A stretch of 64,000 nt of DNA from Rosellinia necatrix. Taxonomy: Eukaryota > Ascomycota > Sordariomycetes > Xylariales > Xylariaceae. Under the pieces are notes generated by a model. It did not search any database, was not told the origin of the DNA, and saw only the letters and a list, made by a program, of their open reading frames with translations. Position 1 is the stretch's first letter. Each line of letters begins with the position of its first letter. The position numbers and the translations under genes were made by a program. Of this stretch, positions 1-12,094 are shown one piece after another. The stretch spans positions 1 through 64,000 of the forward strand of contig JAGYVD010000007.1 of NCBI GenBank assembly GCA_021209875.1, in the 5' to 3' direction.

Positions 1-152
1 CCTAACCCTAACCCTAACCCTAACCCTAACCCTAACCCTAACCCTAACCCTAACCCTAACCTTAACCCTAACCCTAACCCTAACCCTAACCCTAACCTCC
101 TAACCCTAACCCTAACCCTAACCCTAACCCTAACCCTAACCCTAACCCTAAA
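1..152. repeat. Telomere repeat array (CCCTAA)n
   Basis: About 25 near-perfect head-to-tail copies of CCCTAA read inward from the first base, so the window starts at a left chromosome end (the G-rich TTAGGG strand runs outward). Two variant units are visible: CTTAAC near 61 and a CCTAACCTCCTAAC irregularity near 92-105. The array stops abruptly at CCCTAAAGTG and AT-rich DNA follows. CCCTAA/TTAGGG is the usual telomere unit of filamentous fungi. Confidence 0.98.
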
Positions 153-842
153 GTGTTTTATTTTATTAAATATAATTAAAATAATAAAACTTAATATAAA
201 AGCTTTAATATATAATTAATAAAATTAAACAAAATATTTTTAAAAACTTATTATAATAAAATAAAATTTCAGAATAATATAAAAATAAATAAATATTAAT
301 TATATAATATATTTAAATATATTTAAACATTTTAATTATTAATATAATAAAATTAATAATTTATTAATTAAATAATATTAATATTAAAATAATTATAATT
401 AATTTTATATATTGTTTTAATTTATAAAATAAAACTTATTTTTATATTTTTTTTATATTTATATTTTTGTTTATATTTATATTTTTTTTAATTTTTATAT
501 TTTTTATTATATTTATTTTTATAATTATGTAGTTTTATTAATATTAAAATATTTATTTTATTATATTTTTAATTTTTTATTAATATTAAATTTATATATA
601 AATATATTTATTTAATATTTATATATTATATTATTTTTAAGTTTAATTTGGTATAATTTAAATAATAATAAATTTTTAATAAATTAAATAAAATATATTA
701 ATTTATTTAAAAAATTAATATAATTTTTATAAAATCTATAATTTATTATATTTTTATAGCTTTAATTAGCTTTATTTTATATTTTGTATTTATAATATAG
801 TTTTATTTTTAGCTTTTTAGCTAATAAAATTAATTTATACTT
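153..842. other. AT-rich subtelomeric spacer, no gene seen
   Basis: Almost pure A/T with stops in all frames. I see no coding, RNA or transposon signature. The few G/C positions near 760-815 lie mostly in AGCT words, as elsewhere in the mutated DNA of this window. Confidence 0.7.
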
Positions 843-1192
843 TTTATTTAATTTATTTAATTTATTAAATTTATTATATTTATTATATTTATTTAATTTA
901 TTTAATTTATTTAATTTATTTAATTTATTTAATTTACTTAATATATTTAACTTATTTAATTTATTTAATTTATTTAATTTATTTAATTTATTTAATTTAT
1001 TTAATTTATTTAATTTATTTAATTTATTTAATTTATTTAATTTATTTAATTTATTTAATTTATTTAATTTATTTAATTTATTTAATTTATTTAATTTATT
1101 TAATTTATTTAATTTATTTAATTTATTTAATTTATTTAATTTATTTAATTTCTTTTTTATTTAATTTATTTAATTTATTTAATTTTTTAATT
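843..1192. repeat. 9-bp minisatellite TTTAATTTA
   Basis: Head-to-tail 9-bp units TTTAATTTA run nearly without interruption, with occasional variants such as TTTAATTTACTTAAT near 935 and a TTTCTTTT break near 1,148. All bases are A/T, so the array may have arisen by slippage or be a mutated older satellite. Confidence 0.9.
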
Positions 1193-1195
1193 AAT

Positions 1196-1610
1196 ATATT
1201 CATAGCAGCTTTTAACTAGCAGTAATTACTATATATAATTAGCTGTTTTAATAAGCTGTATTTTTATAGGCCTGTAGTTATTTAAAATGTTAATATATTA
1301 CCGGCTGTTTTTATTAAATATATGCTTATAAGTTTAACTAGCAGAAATATTTATATATAACCGGCTGTTTTTATTAAATATAGTTTTATAAGTAAATAAT
1401 AAGCAGAAATAATAATATATAACCGGCTGTTTTTATTAAATATAGCTCTGCAGGTTTATAACTAGCAGAAATAATAACATATAACTTAAGCTTTTAATTA
1501 GCTAGGCTTTTTATATAATAAAAATTAATAAAACTTTAATTAAATTAATAGCTAATAATAATAACAACTTTAATTTAAAAGCAAAATAATTTAACGCCTG
1601 CTTTAAACAA
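1196..1610 (+). repeat. Degenerate 62-bp array plus module tail (telomere-proximal relic)
   Basis: About five copies of a ~62-bp unit containing AGCAGAAATA, then ATATAACCGGCTGTTTTTAT, then TTATAAGT. They match the arrays at 10.8, 15.7 and 36.8 kb. They are followed (about 1,485-1,600) by a strongly mutated copy of the tail that ends the other modules: AACTTAAGCTTTTAATTAGC here against AACTTAGGCTTTTAATTGGC elsewhere. The differences are mainly G to A and C to T, so this is probably the most mutated copy of the module end. Confidence 0.8.
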
Positions 1611-4600
1611 GCTTTTAATTATATTAAATTATAAAAATAAAAAAATATAAATATAAAAAATAAAAAAATTATTAAAAATAAAATATAATTAAAGCTTAAA
1701 TTTAATATTAATTTTTAAATATTAAAATATATATATAATTAATATTTAAAATATAATAATTAAACTTATAAATAGTTTTTTAATTTAAAATTTTTAATAG
1801 TTATATTATTTATAAAATAATAAAAGTTTAATATTAATTTATTTTATTATATATATATAAAATTAAACGTTAAAAACTAAATTAATTTTAATATATATTA
1901 TTTTTTAAATATTATTATATAATATATATATAAATATAATTTATATTATATTTATAAAAAAAACTTTTGTAAATTTAATTTTATAAAATTTTATAAAAAC
2001 TTATAAAGTTTAATTTATTATTTTATTATATTAATATTTATAAATTATATATTTTTATTTTTAATTTTAATAAAATATATTAAATATTTTTAAATTAATA
2101 TAAAATTTTTAATATAGGTTTTATATTTTATTTTAATTAAAAAGTTTAAAATTATAGTTTTTAAACATTTTATTTTTTTTATTTTATTATTTTAAAATAA
2201 ATTTTAATAATAAATTTAAATAATTAACTATAAAATAAAATTAACGTTAATAATTATTTTATTAAAATTTTAAATATTTATAAATAATAAATTTTATATT
2301 TATTAAATTAATATTTTTATTTAATTATTTATAATATAATATCAAATTTTTATTTTTTATAAAAATTAATTTATATTATATATTATAATATATTTTATAA
2401 AATTATTTAATAAAAGTTTATATATAAATTAATATAAAATTATATATTTTTAATTTTATTAAATATTTAAATTTAATTTTTTATATAATTTTAAAAATAT
2501 TATTTAAAAATATATTTTTATAATATTATAATAATAATTATAAATAATTTATTTTATAAATAAAACTTTATTAAAATTAAAATAAATAAAGTATTTTTAA
2601 AATTAAAATCTTAATTTTATATAAAAATATAATATATAAATATTATAATAAAATAAATAGTTTTAATAAAAGCTAGTAATTATAGCTTAAATATTATAAT
2701 AAGCTTTATAATTAAATTTATTAATATTAAAAAGCAGTCAGGCTTATATAAGCTTAACTTATTTAAATAAATTAATTATAAAACAAAAAATATAATTTTT
2801 TTAAACTATATATATAAGCTGGCTTATTTAATTATTTTATATAATATAACCTAATTAAATAAATTTTTATTATAAGCTTAAATTAATTTATTTATATTAA
2901 TTGTTTAATTATAATTTTATAGTTTTTATTTAATTTATTTATTTTTTTAATAATAAATTTATTATATATTATTTATTTAATAATATTTTATTAATTTTTT
3001 TTTAAAATTATATTAATAAATATTCTAAAATTTATATATTATTTAAATTTTTTGTTTTAGTTTTATAATATAATTTTTTAATTTTATAAATTATATAATT
3101 ATTACAAATTAATAATTTAAATTTATAATAAAAATATTAAAAATTAATATTAAATAAAGTAATAATTTTAAATATATTTTAAAATTTAAACTTTTAAAAT
3201 ATTTAATTTATAAAATTAATAATAATATATAATATTATATTATAAATATTTAATAAAATTGTTTTATAAAAGTTTTTTTTATTTATATAAAATATAAATA
3301 ATTAATTTAAATATTATTTAACGTTTTTAATTTATTTTATAATTTTAATATTATAATAATATTATTTAATATTTAATAAATAAATATAAAAATTATAACT
3401 ATATTTATAATTTTATTATAAAATAAAATTAAATATATTATTTTAATTTTTATTTATTTAATATTTTTAATTTATTTATATAAATTAAAAATATTTTAAT
3501 TTAATTTTAAAATTTTATATTGTTTTTTTTTTAAATTTTAAAAAATCATTTTAAAAATATTAATAATTTAATTATTTATAATATTATAATTTTAATAAAA
3601 TTTATTATAAAATAAATTTTAAAAATTTGTTCTAAATAAATTATTTAATATATATATATAAAAAAACGTTTATATAAGCTTTTATTTAAAATATTATAAC
3701 TTATAGCTATATATATAATTTAATTAAGTTTAGTTTTATATATAAGCTTTTATTTATATTTAAATAAATTTTAATTTAATTTAAATATATTAAAACTTTA
3801 TTTTTTATAATATATTTAATTTATAAAATTATTTATAATATATTTAATTAAAATATAAATTAATTTATTAAAAAGTTTTATTTATTAAAAATATTTAAAA
3901 TAAATTATTTAATTTATAAAAAGTTTTGTTTAATATAATAAATTATAAATGTTTATATATATTAATTATATAATAAAATAATTTTAAAATTATTTTTAGT
4001 TTATATATATAATATTTATATTTATAATATTAAAATTATATTTTATATATAAATATTTTTTTAAAAAATTTACAAAATAAAATTTTTAATTTAATTATTA
4101 AATTATTTTATATTATTATAATTATATAATTATTTAAAATTTTAAAGTAATAATTTTTAAAATATATATAATTTATTTAAATATTATTATTTTTAATATA
4201 TTAATATAGTTTATAAAAAATTATATTTATTATAATATTTATAATTATAATTATTAAAATAATTTAATTAAATTTAAATATTAAAAAAACTATATATAAT
4301 ATTATTAATTATAATTTTTATTTATATATATTTTTAAATATTTATTATATAATATATTTATTATTTTTATTATATAATATTTATATTTATTTAATTATAA
4401 AACTAAATAAAATTAATTAATAAATTAATAAAATAAAAATTAATAATTATTATTATAATTATAAAATATAATATGTTTTAAATTAAAAGCTTATATTTTA
4501 TTAAAATAAATAAATTAAAAATAAATTCTTTAAATTATAACTAATATTATATAGTTTTTAATTATTTTTAAAAATATTATATTTAAATTTTTTTAATTTT

Positions 4601-6499
4601 TTATTTAATAAAAATTAATAAAACTTTTTTTATTATTATTTTATTTTTTTATATTTTATAATAATTTTAAAAAATAATAAAATTATTTTAATATATTTAA
4701 AATATTTTAAATTAAATTTAATTAAATTTTAAATTATTTTATATTATTTTTTTAATATTTAATTATAATATATTTTTATTAAAAAATAAAATTTTATTTA
4801 AATATTATTAAATTATATATATTAATATAATATTATTATTATAAAATTATTTAAATAAAATATTATAATTAAATATTTTATTATAAAAAATATTAAATTT
4901 ATTAAATTAATTAAATAAAATTAAATTTTTAAATATTTTTATAAAATAAAAATAAATAAATTTATAAATTTTTTTATATTTTTAAAAATATTTTTATAAA
5001 AATAAATATTTATAATATATTTTTAATATTATATAAATTTTTAATTAAATTAAATTAAGAATTTATATTTTTTAAAAAAAGAAATTTTAAATATTATTAA
5101 ATAATATATTTTATTTTAATTTATTAATTTTAATAAATTTAAAATTATATATTAATATTAATTATATAAAATTATAATTATTAATTAAAATATTTTTTAA
5201 ATTATAAAATAAACTTTTTTTATATTTTATTATTATTAAATAAATTTTATATATATAATATATATATTATTTATAAATAAAATAAAATATAATTTTTATT
5301 ATATAATATTTATTATATTTAATAATTTTATTTAAATAATTATTATATATAATATTATTTTAAATTTTATATAAAATTTTATTAATATATAATTTATTAA
5401 AATAATAATAATAATATAATTTATTTTATATATAAAATATATATATTATATATTTATATAAAATATATATATATATAATAATTATAAATAATTATAATTA
5501 ATTATTATAATTTTAATAATTATAATTATTATAAAAATTATTTTTAAATATATATATTTTTTTTTTAATATTTATATATATAAAAAATAAAAATAAAAAT
5601 ATATTATATTTAAAAATTTAATTATTTATATTATAATTTTAATATATTTTAAAATATTTTAAATTATTTAAATTATATTATAAATAATAAAATTTAATAT
5701 AATTTTATAAAATATTTTAAAAATATATTAAAATAATATTAATAATTTAAAATAATTTAAAATTAAATTAAAATTTATATTATAAAATTTTTAAAATAAA
5801 AATATATATATATAAAATATAAATTTAATATTATTTTATAAATATTATATATTATATAAAAATAATATTTTTAATTATTTTTATTATATAATTTATTTTA
5901 TAAAATAAAAGTTTTTAATAAATTTAATTATATATATTAAATATTTTAAAAATATTATTATATTTTTAATTATTAATTTATTTTATATAAATTAATTTAT
6001 ATTTTTATTAAAAATATTATTATAAATTTTTAAATAATATAAAATTAATTTTATTTTATTTTAATTATAAAATTAATAATATAATATATTTTAATTTATA
6101 TAAATATTTTAAAACTAAAATTTTTATTTTTATTAAAATAATATTTATATTAAAATAATTATAAAATAATTATTATTTATTATATTTTTTTAATATTTAT
6201 AATATTAATATTATTTTTAAATATTTTTATATTTTATATTTATTATTATAAAACTTTATTTTAAATTCAATTTTATTTTTATTTATATTTTTATATTTAT
6301 TTAAATTTATATAAACTTTTAAATATTTATTATAGATTTTTTATAAATTTTTTAATTTTAAAATTAAAAATATTAATTTAATTTATTAAATTTTATATAT
6401 TTATTTAATTATTTTTTAATTTTAATTAGTTTTTTTTATATATTTTATTTAAAATTTTTTTTTTATTTAATATTTTTTTGATTTATTTTATTTAATATA
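1611..6499. other. Extremely AT-rich DNA, no gene seen
   Basis: Nearly 5 kb of A/T with scattered AGCT-context G/C (for example 2,660-2,860 and 3,660-3,760). Stops are dense on both strands. No LTR, terminal inverted repeat, RNA gene or coding motif could be recognised. It is best read as fully mutated repeat DNA whose origin is no longer legible. Confidence 0.6.
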
Positions 6500-6935
6500 T
6501 TTTATTTATTTTATTTATTTTATTTATTTTATTTATTTTATTTATTTTATTTATTTTATTTATTTTATTTATTTTATTTATTTTATTTATTTTATTTATT
6601 TTATTTATTTTATTTATTTTATTTATTTTATTTATTTTATTTATTTTATTTATTTTATTTATTTTATTTATTTTATTTATTTTATTTATTTTATTTATTT
6701 TATTTATTTTATTTATTTTATTTATTTTATTTATTTTATTTATTTTATTTATTTTATTTATTTTATTTATTTTATTTATTTTATTTATTTTATTTATTTT
6801 ATTTATTTTCTTTATTTTATTTATTTTATTTATTTTCTTTGTTTTATTTATTTTATTTATTTTATTTATTTTATTTATTTTATTTATTTTATTTATTCTA
6901 TTTATTCTATTTATTTTATTTATTTTATTTATATT
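6500..6935. repeat. 9-bp minisatellite TTTTATTTA
   Basis: Close to 48 head-to-tail copies of the 9-bp unit TTTTATTTA. A few single-base variants occur near the distal end (TTTTCTTTA near 6,808 and 6,835, TTTGTTTTA near 6,838, TTCTATTTA near 6,897). The unit has the same length as, but a different sequence from, the array at 843-1,192. The internal homogeneity suggests recent expansion. Confidence 0.92.
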
Positions 6936-8479
6936 ATTTATATTATATATAATATTTTATTAATAAAATTTATTTAAGCTTTTTAAAACTTTATTATTTA
7001 ATTTTAATTTTTTTTATATTTAAACATTATTAAATTTTATTTTAATTATTATTATTATAACTATTATATTTAATAAAATAATTTAATCTTTAATATTTTA
7101 ATATTTTAATATTTTAATTTATATATTAATAATTTTTTATAAATATATTTTTTATTTATATTTATAATAATTTTTTAAAATATTTTATAAAAATCTTATT
7201 ATTTTATTATTATAAAATTCTATATTTTAAACTAAAAAACTTTTAAAAACTATATTAACTTTTTAACTATTTTTTATTTCTTTTTTATTATTTCGCGTTA
7301 TAAATTTATTAGTTAAGCTATAAAAGTTCTCTGCTTATTAAAAAATTATTTAGTAGTTAATTTAACAGTTTTTATAAGCAAATTAATATAAGACCGTTTA
7401 AACTATAATATTTAAATAATTTATTAAGTTTATAAAGCTTAGCTTATATATATTTCTAAGCTTTTATTATGTACAGGTTATTTATAGCAGTATTTTAAAC
7501 CGTAATATTTTTAATAATAAATAAGCTGTTAAAAAGGCTAGTTAACTTTAGTATATGTTATATTAGTTTATTAATACTAAACTATTTAATAAATCGTAAA
7601 AGTCTTAAGATTAAAAGATATAAGTTTTATTAACTAGAAACAGGGTAGCAGTTTAGTTGTTAAAGCTTAAGCTATTTAAAAATACTTTGTTAGTTATAAA
7701 AAATAAATAAGAAAACGTGTACTTATAAACTAGCATAACTTTTAAAAAAGCGTAAAATTCTATATAAAGCAGCGCTATTATATAAGTAGTAAATTAAAGT
7801 GCTATAAACTAGTTAACGCGTGAAACAGCAGATCTATATAGCTTATTTATATAATTATAGTGCCAGGATTATAAAATAAAGCGCTATCGCGGTCGTAAAA
7901 TATAGTAGAACTAGTTAAAAATAGTTTAAAAACGTTAATTAACGCAGAAACGGCTAAAAACTCGGTTAAAGTTAATGTTACAGTCGGAATAATAGTAAAG
8001 GTTAGAAAAGCTAGAATTAATTAAAATAATACTTATATTGTTGTTATTAATAGTTTAATAAATCCGCGGGTTTAAAAGTAGTTGTATTTTTTTATATAAT
8101 TTAAATATAAAAGTATAAGCAGAGATAATTATATAAATATTAGCTACTACATAAGTTATTATTTTAATTATTATTTTTGCTTTATATTTAAGCTAATATT
8201 TTTATTTTAAAATAAATATAGTTTATTTATATGTTAAAACAGCTTAAAACAGTTTTTAAATAGTCTAAAATAAAAAAAAATTAATATATCTGTTAAAAAT
8301 TATAAAATAAATAAATAAGCATGTTTTAAGCTGTAGAAAAAGTGTCGTAGCTGTATTTAAAGCTTAATAAAATTAATAATTAATTCCTAAACTTTTTAAA
8401 ACTTAAAAGGATTTTAAAAGTTTTTATATATATTTATTTTTAGCTGAGTTATTATTAAACTTAATATTATATATAAATA
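6936..8479. other. AT-rich spacer with a moderately GC-richer core, no gene recognised
   Basis: Between about 7,270 and 8,110 the G/C content rises, with words such as CGCGTTATAAA, GCGCTATCGCGG and ATCCGCGGGTTT. This suggests a less mutated relic of some sequence. Stops remain frequent in all six frames and no protein motif, LTR end or hairpin could be recognised. The flanks return to nearly pure A/T. Confidence 0.5.
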
Positions 8480-9405
8480 AAAAGCAAATATTTAAATATG
8501 TTTAAATATTTATATTTTAAAGCCGGTTTATAAACTAAAAAGTATATGTAGGCAGAAAGCAAATATTTAAATATGTTTAAGTATTTATATTTTAAAGCCA
8601 GTTTACAACTTAAAAAGTATATATAAGCAAAAAGCAAATATTTAAACATGTTTAAATATTTATATTTTAAAGCTGGTTTATAACCTAAAAAGTATATATA
8701 AGCAGAAAACAAATATTTAAATATATTTAAGTATTTATATTCTAAAGCCGGTTTACGAACTAAAAAGTATATATAAGCAGAAAGCAAATATTTAAACATG
8801 TTTAAATATTTATATTCTGCAGCTGGTTTACGACCTAAAAAATATATATAAGCAAAAAACAAATATTTAAACACGTTTAAATATTTGTATTTTAAAGCTA
8901 GTTTACAACTTAAAAAATATATATAAGCAGAAAGCAAATATTTAAACGTGTTTAAATATTTGTATTCTAAAACCGGTTTATAACCTAAAAAGTATATATA
9001 AGCAGAAAACAAATATTTAAACACGTTTAAATATTTATATTTTAAAGCCGGTTTATAACTTAAAAAATATATATAAGCAGAAAGCAAATATTTAAACATG
9101 TTTAAGTATTTGTATTTTAAAATAAACTATATATAAAAAAAAGCAAATATTTAAACGTGTTTAAATATTTATATTTTAAAGCCGGTTTACGAACTAAAAA
9201 ATATATATAAGCAAAAAGCAAATATTTAAACGTGTTTAAATATTTATATTCTAAAGCCGGTTTACGACCTAGAAAATATATATAAGCAGAAAGTAAATAT
9301 TTAAACGTGTTTAAATATTTGTATTTTAAAGCCGGTCTACAACTTAAAAAATATATATAAGCAGAAAGCAAATATTTAAACACGTTTAAGTATTTATTTT
9401 TTATA
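8480..9405. repeat. 13-unit ~75-bp array, each unit with a palindrome
   Basis: Thirteen copies of a palindrome of the type ATTTAAACATGTTTAAAT, flanked by further symmetric A/T, lie at ~75-bp spacing (starts near 8,487, 8,563, 8,636, 8,708, 8,784, 8,859, 8,934, 9,008, 9,086, 9,143, 9,220, 9,292 and 9,368). One unit near 9,100 is shortened. The centres vary as CATG, CACG, CGTG, TATG or TATA, which preserves or nearly preserves symmetry. Between palindromes lies a conserved spacer (AAAGCCGGTTTA, then AAAAAGTATATATAAGCAGAAAG). Because most units are 75 bp (25 codons), a minus-strand frame stays open over most of the array. I do not regard this as proof of coding. Confidence 0.92.
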
Positions 9406-9645
9406 ACAGGTTTATAATTTTAAAAATAAATACATAAATATTATTTTAATATAAATATTATTTAAATAAAAGTTATTTTATTGCAATAATATATATTTTA
9501 TATATATTAGTTAATTAAAACTGCATTAAATCAGCTTTAACGTATATAAACATAAAAATTACTACTAAAGCTATTTATAAAAAAATATTTTAAGCACTAT
9601 ATAACAAGTCTAAATAACGTTAATTATTAATTATAGTATTGCTTT
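9406..9645. other. Module linker after the first palindrome array
   Basis: Single-copy within this module but repeated in the others: it matches 11,875-12,095 and 35,400-35,625 (TTTTAAAAATAAATACATAAATATTA, then a TTAATTAAAGCTG region and a CTATATAATAAGT region). It holds no gene and would be the downstream flank of the decayed minus-strand gene that follows. Confidence 0.7.
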
Positions 9646-10200
9646 TTTTGTCGGGTTATAAGCGTCGTAAGCGTTATAAGCGTTATTTTTTTTATTAAAG
9701 TCGCAAGCGTTGCTTTTTTTATCAGGGTTATAAATGTTGCTTTTTTTGTCGGGGTTATATATTTAACTGCTAGCAACCGCAAAACTATTATTTAAATATA
9801 AAAAAATCCCTGCTTTAACTAATAAAGCCTGGGGCAGTATAAGATCAGCAGAATATTTATCGTCGGATAAATACAAGCTGCTTACAGCATCTATAAAATG
9901 TTTATCGTCCGTATTATCGGAGAGGAAGCGGCTGCAGCTAATAGTTAAAGTACTGCGTGCTTATTTTTATATATAAAAAATATGCAAAGCTTGTTGTTAT
10001 TACCGGTTATATATACGCCAAATATAATATACAGCGTTATAAATTTATAACTATTAAATTTATTATTATTAGGTTAGTAGCTACTTTGTTCGTTAATCTA
10101 AAAGCTAACAAGTTGCGTAATTAAACTAAAAGTATTACTTAAAGTAAGTAATAAAGGCAGTCGAGCCCAAGATCAGGTCGCGTATTTATAGCGTAGCTGT
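9646..10200 (-). pseudogene. Decayed gene with NPDKKSNAY-type 9-residue repeats, copy A
   Basis: On the minus strand, 9,960-9,650 reads with only one stop: a segment resembling DDKHFIDAVSSLYLSDDKYS, then ADLILPQALL, then units such as NPDKKSNIY, NPDKKSNAC and NFNKKNNAY. The same frame is kept in copies B and D, where 27-bp units encode further 9-residue repeats. Upstream (about 10,195-10,130) a segment resembling IRDLILGSTAFITYFK is also shared by all three copies, interrupted by stops explicable as CAA or CAG turned into TAA or TAG. There is no intact start. I do not recognise the family. It points toward the telomere. Confidence 0.6.
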
Positions 10201-10611
10201 ATATTTAAGTTAAAAAAATAAAGTTAGAATGTTTAACTAAAATATATAAAATTTTAAAAAGCTTTTAGCTTGTTCGATTAGCTAAATAAGTAACAATATA
10301 AAAAAAATATAAGCTTAGCTCCTAAGATAGGAAAGTTTTTATTAAAAGTTGGCTAGTTTTTATTAACGAGCTTTTTTCTGTTTTTTTTAACTACGCTAAA
10401 CATTGCTTAAAAGTATTGTTAAGCTAATAGCGCAAATAAAACGTAAAACAGGCTAACTAGGCTAGCAGAAAAAAAGCAGGTATAATATTAGTATTAATAA
10501 AAAGAATTTGCTAGGTAAAAAGTTTACTTATATATAATTAAATGTGGAGTAAAATAGTCTGTTCGTATAAGTTAGTTTATGCGTGCTAAACAAATAACTT
10601 ATGCTAATACT
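10201..10611. other. Upstream part of module A, no legible gene
   Basis: AT-rich DNA shared with copies B (12,800-13,190) and D (36,200-36,575). If the minus-strand pseudogene is real, this holds its 5' part and promoter. The stop density is too high to read a frame. Confidence 0.5.
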
Positions 10612-10790
10612 TAAATATGTTTAAATATTTGCTTTTTAAACTTAATTAACAAAAGAGTCGGGATATATAAGCAGAAAACAAATACCTAGACTTGTTTAAA
10701 TATTTGCTTTTTAAACCCGGTCGACAAAAGAGTCGGTATATATAAGCAGAAAGCAAATACTTAAAAATGCTTAAATATTTGCTTTTTTAA
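10612..10790. repeat. Three-unit palindrome array (module A, second array)
   Basis: Three ~75-bp units with the A/T palindrome (centres near 10,620, 10,695 and 10,765). The spacer differs from the first array: it contains AACAAAAGAGTCGGTATATA followed by AAGCAGAAAGC. The same three-unit block occurs at 36,578-36,760, always directly before the 62-bp array. Confidence 0.88.
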
Positions 10791-11125
10791 CTTAGCAGAA
10801 ATAGCAACATATAACCTGCTGTTTTTATTAAATGTATAAATATAAGTTTATAACTAGCAGAAATAGCAACATATAACCTACTGTTTTAATTAAATATATG
10901 CTAGCAAAAGTAATAACTAGCAGAAATAACGACATATAACTAGCTGTTTTATTAAATGCGTAAATATGGGTTTATAACTAGCAGAAATAGCAACACGTAA
11001 CCTGCTGTTTTTATAAAATATATTACTGCGGGCCTGTAACTAGCAGAAATACCGACATATAACCGGCCGTTTTTATTAAGTGCAGCTATACGGGGCTTAT
11101 AAGTAGCAGAGATAGCGACACGCAA
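10791..11125 (+). repeat. 62-bp tandem array, module A
   Basis: Six units of ~62 bp: AGCAGAAATAGCAACATATA, then ACCTGCTGTTTTTATTAAAT, then a variable ATATAAGTTTATAACT. Units toward the distal end are GC-richer (CCGGCCGTTTTTATTAAGTG near 11,065), so mutation load drops along the array. Confidence 0.9.
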
Positions 11126-11238
11126 CTTAGGCTTTTAATTGGCTATAACTTTTTGTATAACAGAAAATCAGCAAAATTTTGCCTAAGTTAACAGCCAACA
11201 GCAGTGGCAACCCTAACCCGAAAGCAAAGAGTAGTCTA
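11126..11238 (+). repeat. Module tail with an interstitial telomere-like motif
   Basis: Conserved end of the module: AACTTAGGCTTTTAATTGGC, then CAGAAAATCAGCAAAATTTT, then AGTTAACAGCCAACAGCAGT, then ACCCTAACCC at 11,210-11,219 and AAGCAAAGAG. The same tail ends the arrays at 16,150-16,262 and 37,148-37,262, where the telomere-like core has become TTTAACCC or CTTAACCC. Confidence 0.85.
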
Positions 11239-11756
11239 GTGTTTTATAACTAGTAATATATAAAAAAAAATTAAATATATGATGTTAAGCCGGCTTAAAT
11301 TAAAAACTTTTAATATTATATTTTAAGTTTTATACAGCATAATTAATTAAAATATATAATATATATTTTATAATATAAATATATAAAAAAAAAATATAAT
11401 AAATATAATATATTATAATAAAAAGTTTTTAAAACTTTAATTATATAATATAGCTGTTAATATTATCGCTTTATATAACTATAATAAATTAAAGCAAAAA
11501 TATAAAATATTTTTAGTTGATTAAAAAAAGCTTTAGCTTTTTATTTTAAAATAACCCCTGCTAATAATTAATAACTAAATTTTAAAGTTTTAGTTATAGT
11601 TTTAATATGTTTTAAATATTATTATTATATAATAATAAATTATAAAAATCTAAGTTATTATTAATAATTAAATTTATAATTATTATAATTTAGTTTTTAT
11701 ATTAGTTAAAATATATAAAAGTTATAAAAACAGAAATAATTATAGTATTACTATAA
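11239..11756. repeat. Module linker, duplicated at 34,610-35,130
   Basis: AT-rich linker collinear with 34,610-35,130, sharing TTTTATAACTAGTAATATAT, GTTAAGCCGGCTTAAATTAA and a run through TATATAACTATAATAAATTA. Differences are mostly transitions. It contains no gene. It joins the tail of module A to the truncated module B. Confidence 0.8.
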
Positions 11757-11880
11757 AAACAAATATTTAAACATGTTTAAATATTTATATTTTATAGCCG
11801 GTTTATAACGTAAAAATATATATAAGCAGAAAACAAATATTTAAACACGTTTAAGTTTTTGTTTTTAAAACCAGTTTATA
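11757..11880. repeat. Two-unit palindrome array, module B
   Basis: Two copies of the ATTTAAACATGTTTAAAT-type palindrome (centres near 11,774 and 11,848) with the usual GCCGGTTTATAACG spacer. This corresponds to the four-unit array at 35,135-35,395. Confidence 0.85.
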
Positions 11881-12094
11881 ATTTTAAAAGTAAATATATA
11901 AATATTATTTTAATATAAATATTATTTAAATAAAAGTTAATTTACTACAGTAATATATATTTTATATATATTAATTAGTTAAAGCTGTATTAAATTAATT
12001 TTAGCATGTATAATCGTAAAAAGTTGCTACTTAAGCTTTTTATAAAAAAAAATATTTTTAGCGCTATATAATAAGTTTAAATAGCGTTAATTAT
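11881..12094. other. Module linker, copy B
   Basis: Matches 9,406-9,645 and 35,400-35,625. No gene seen. Confidence 0.7.
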
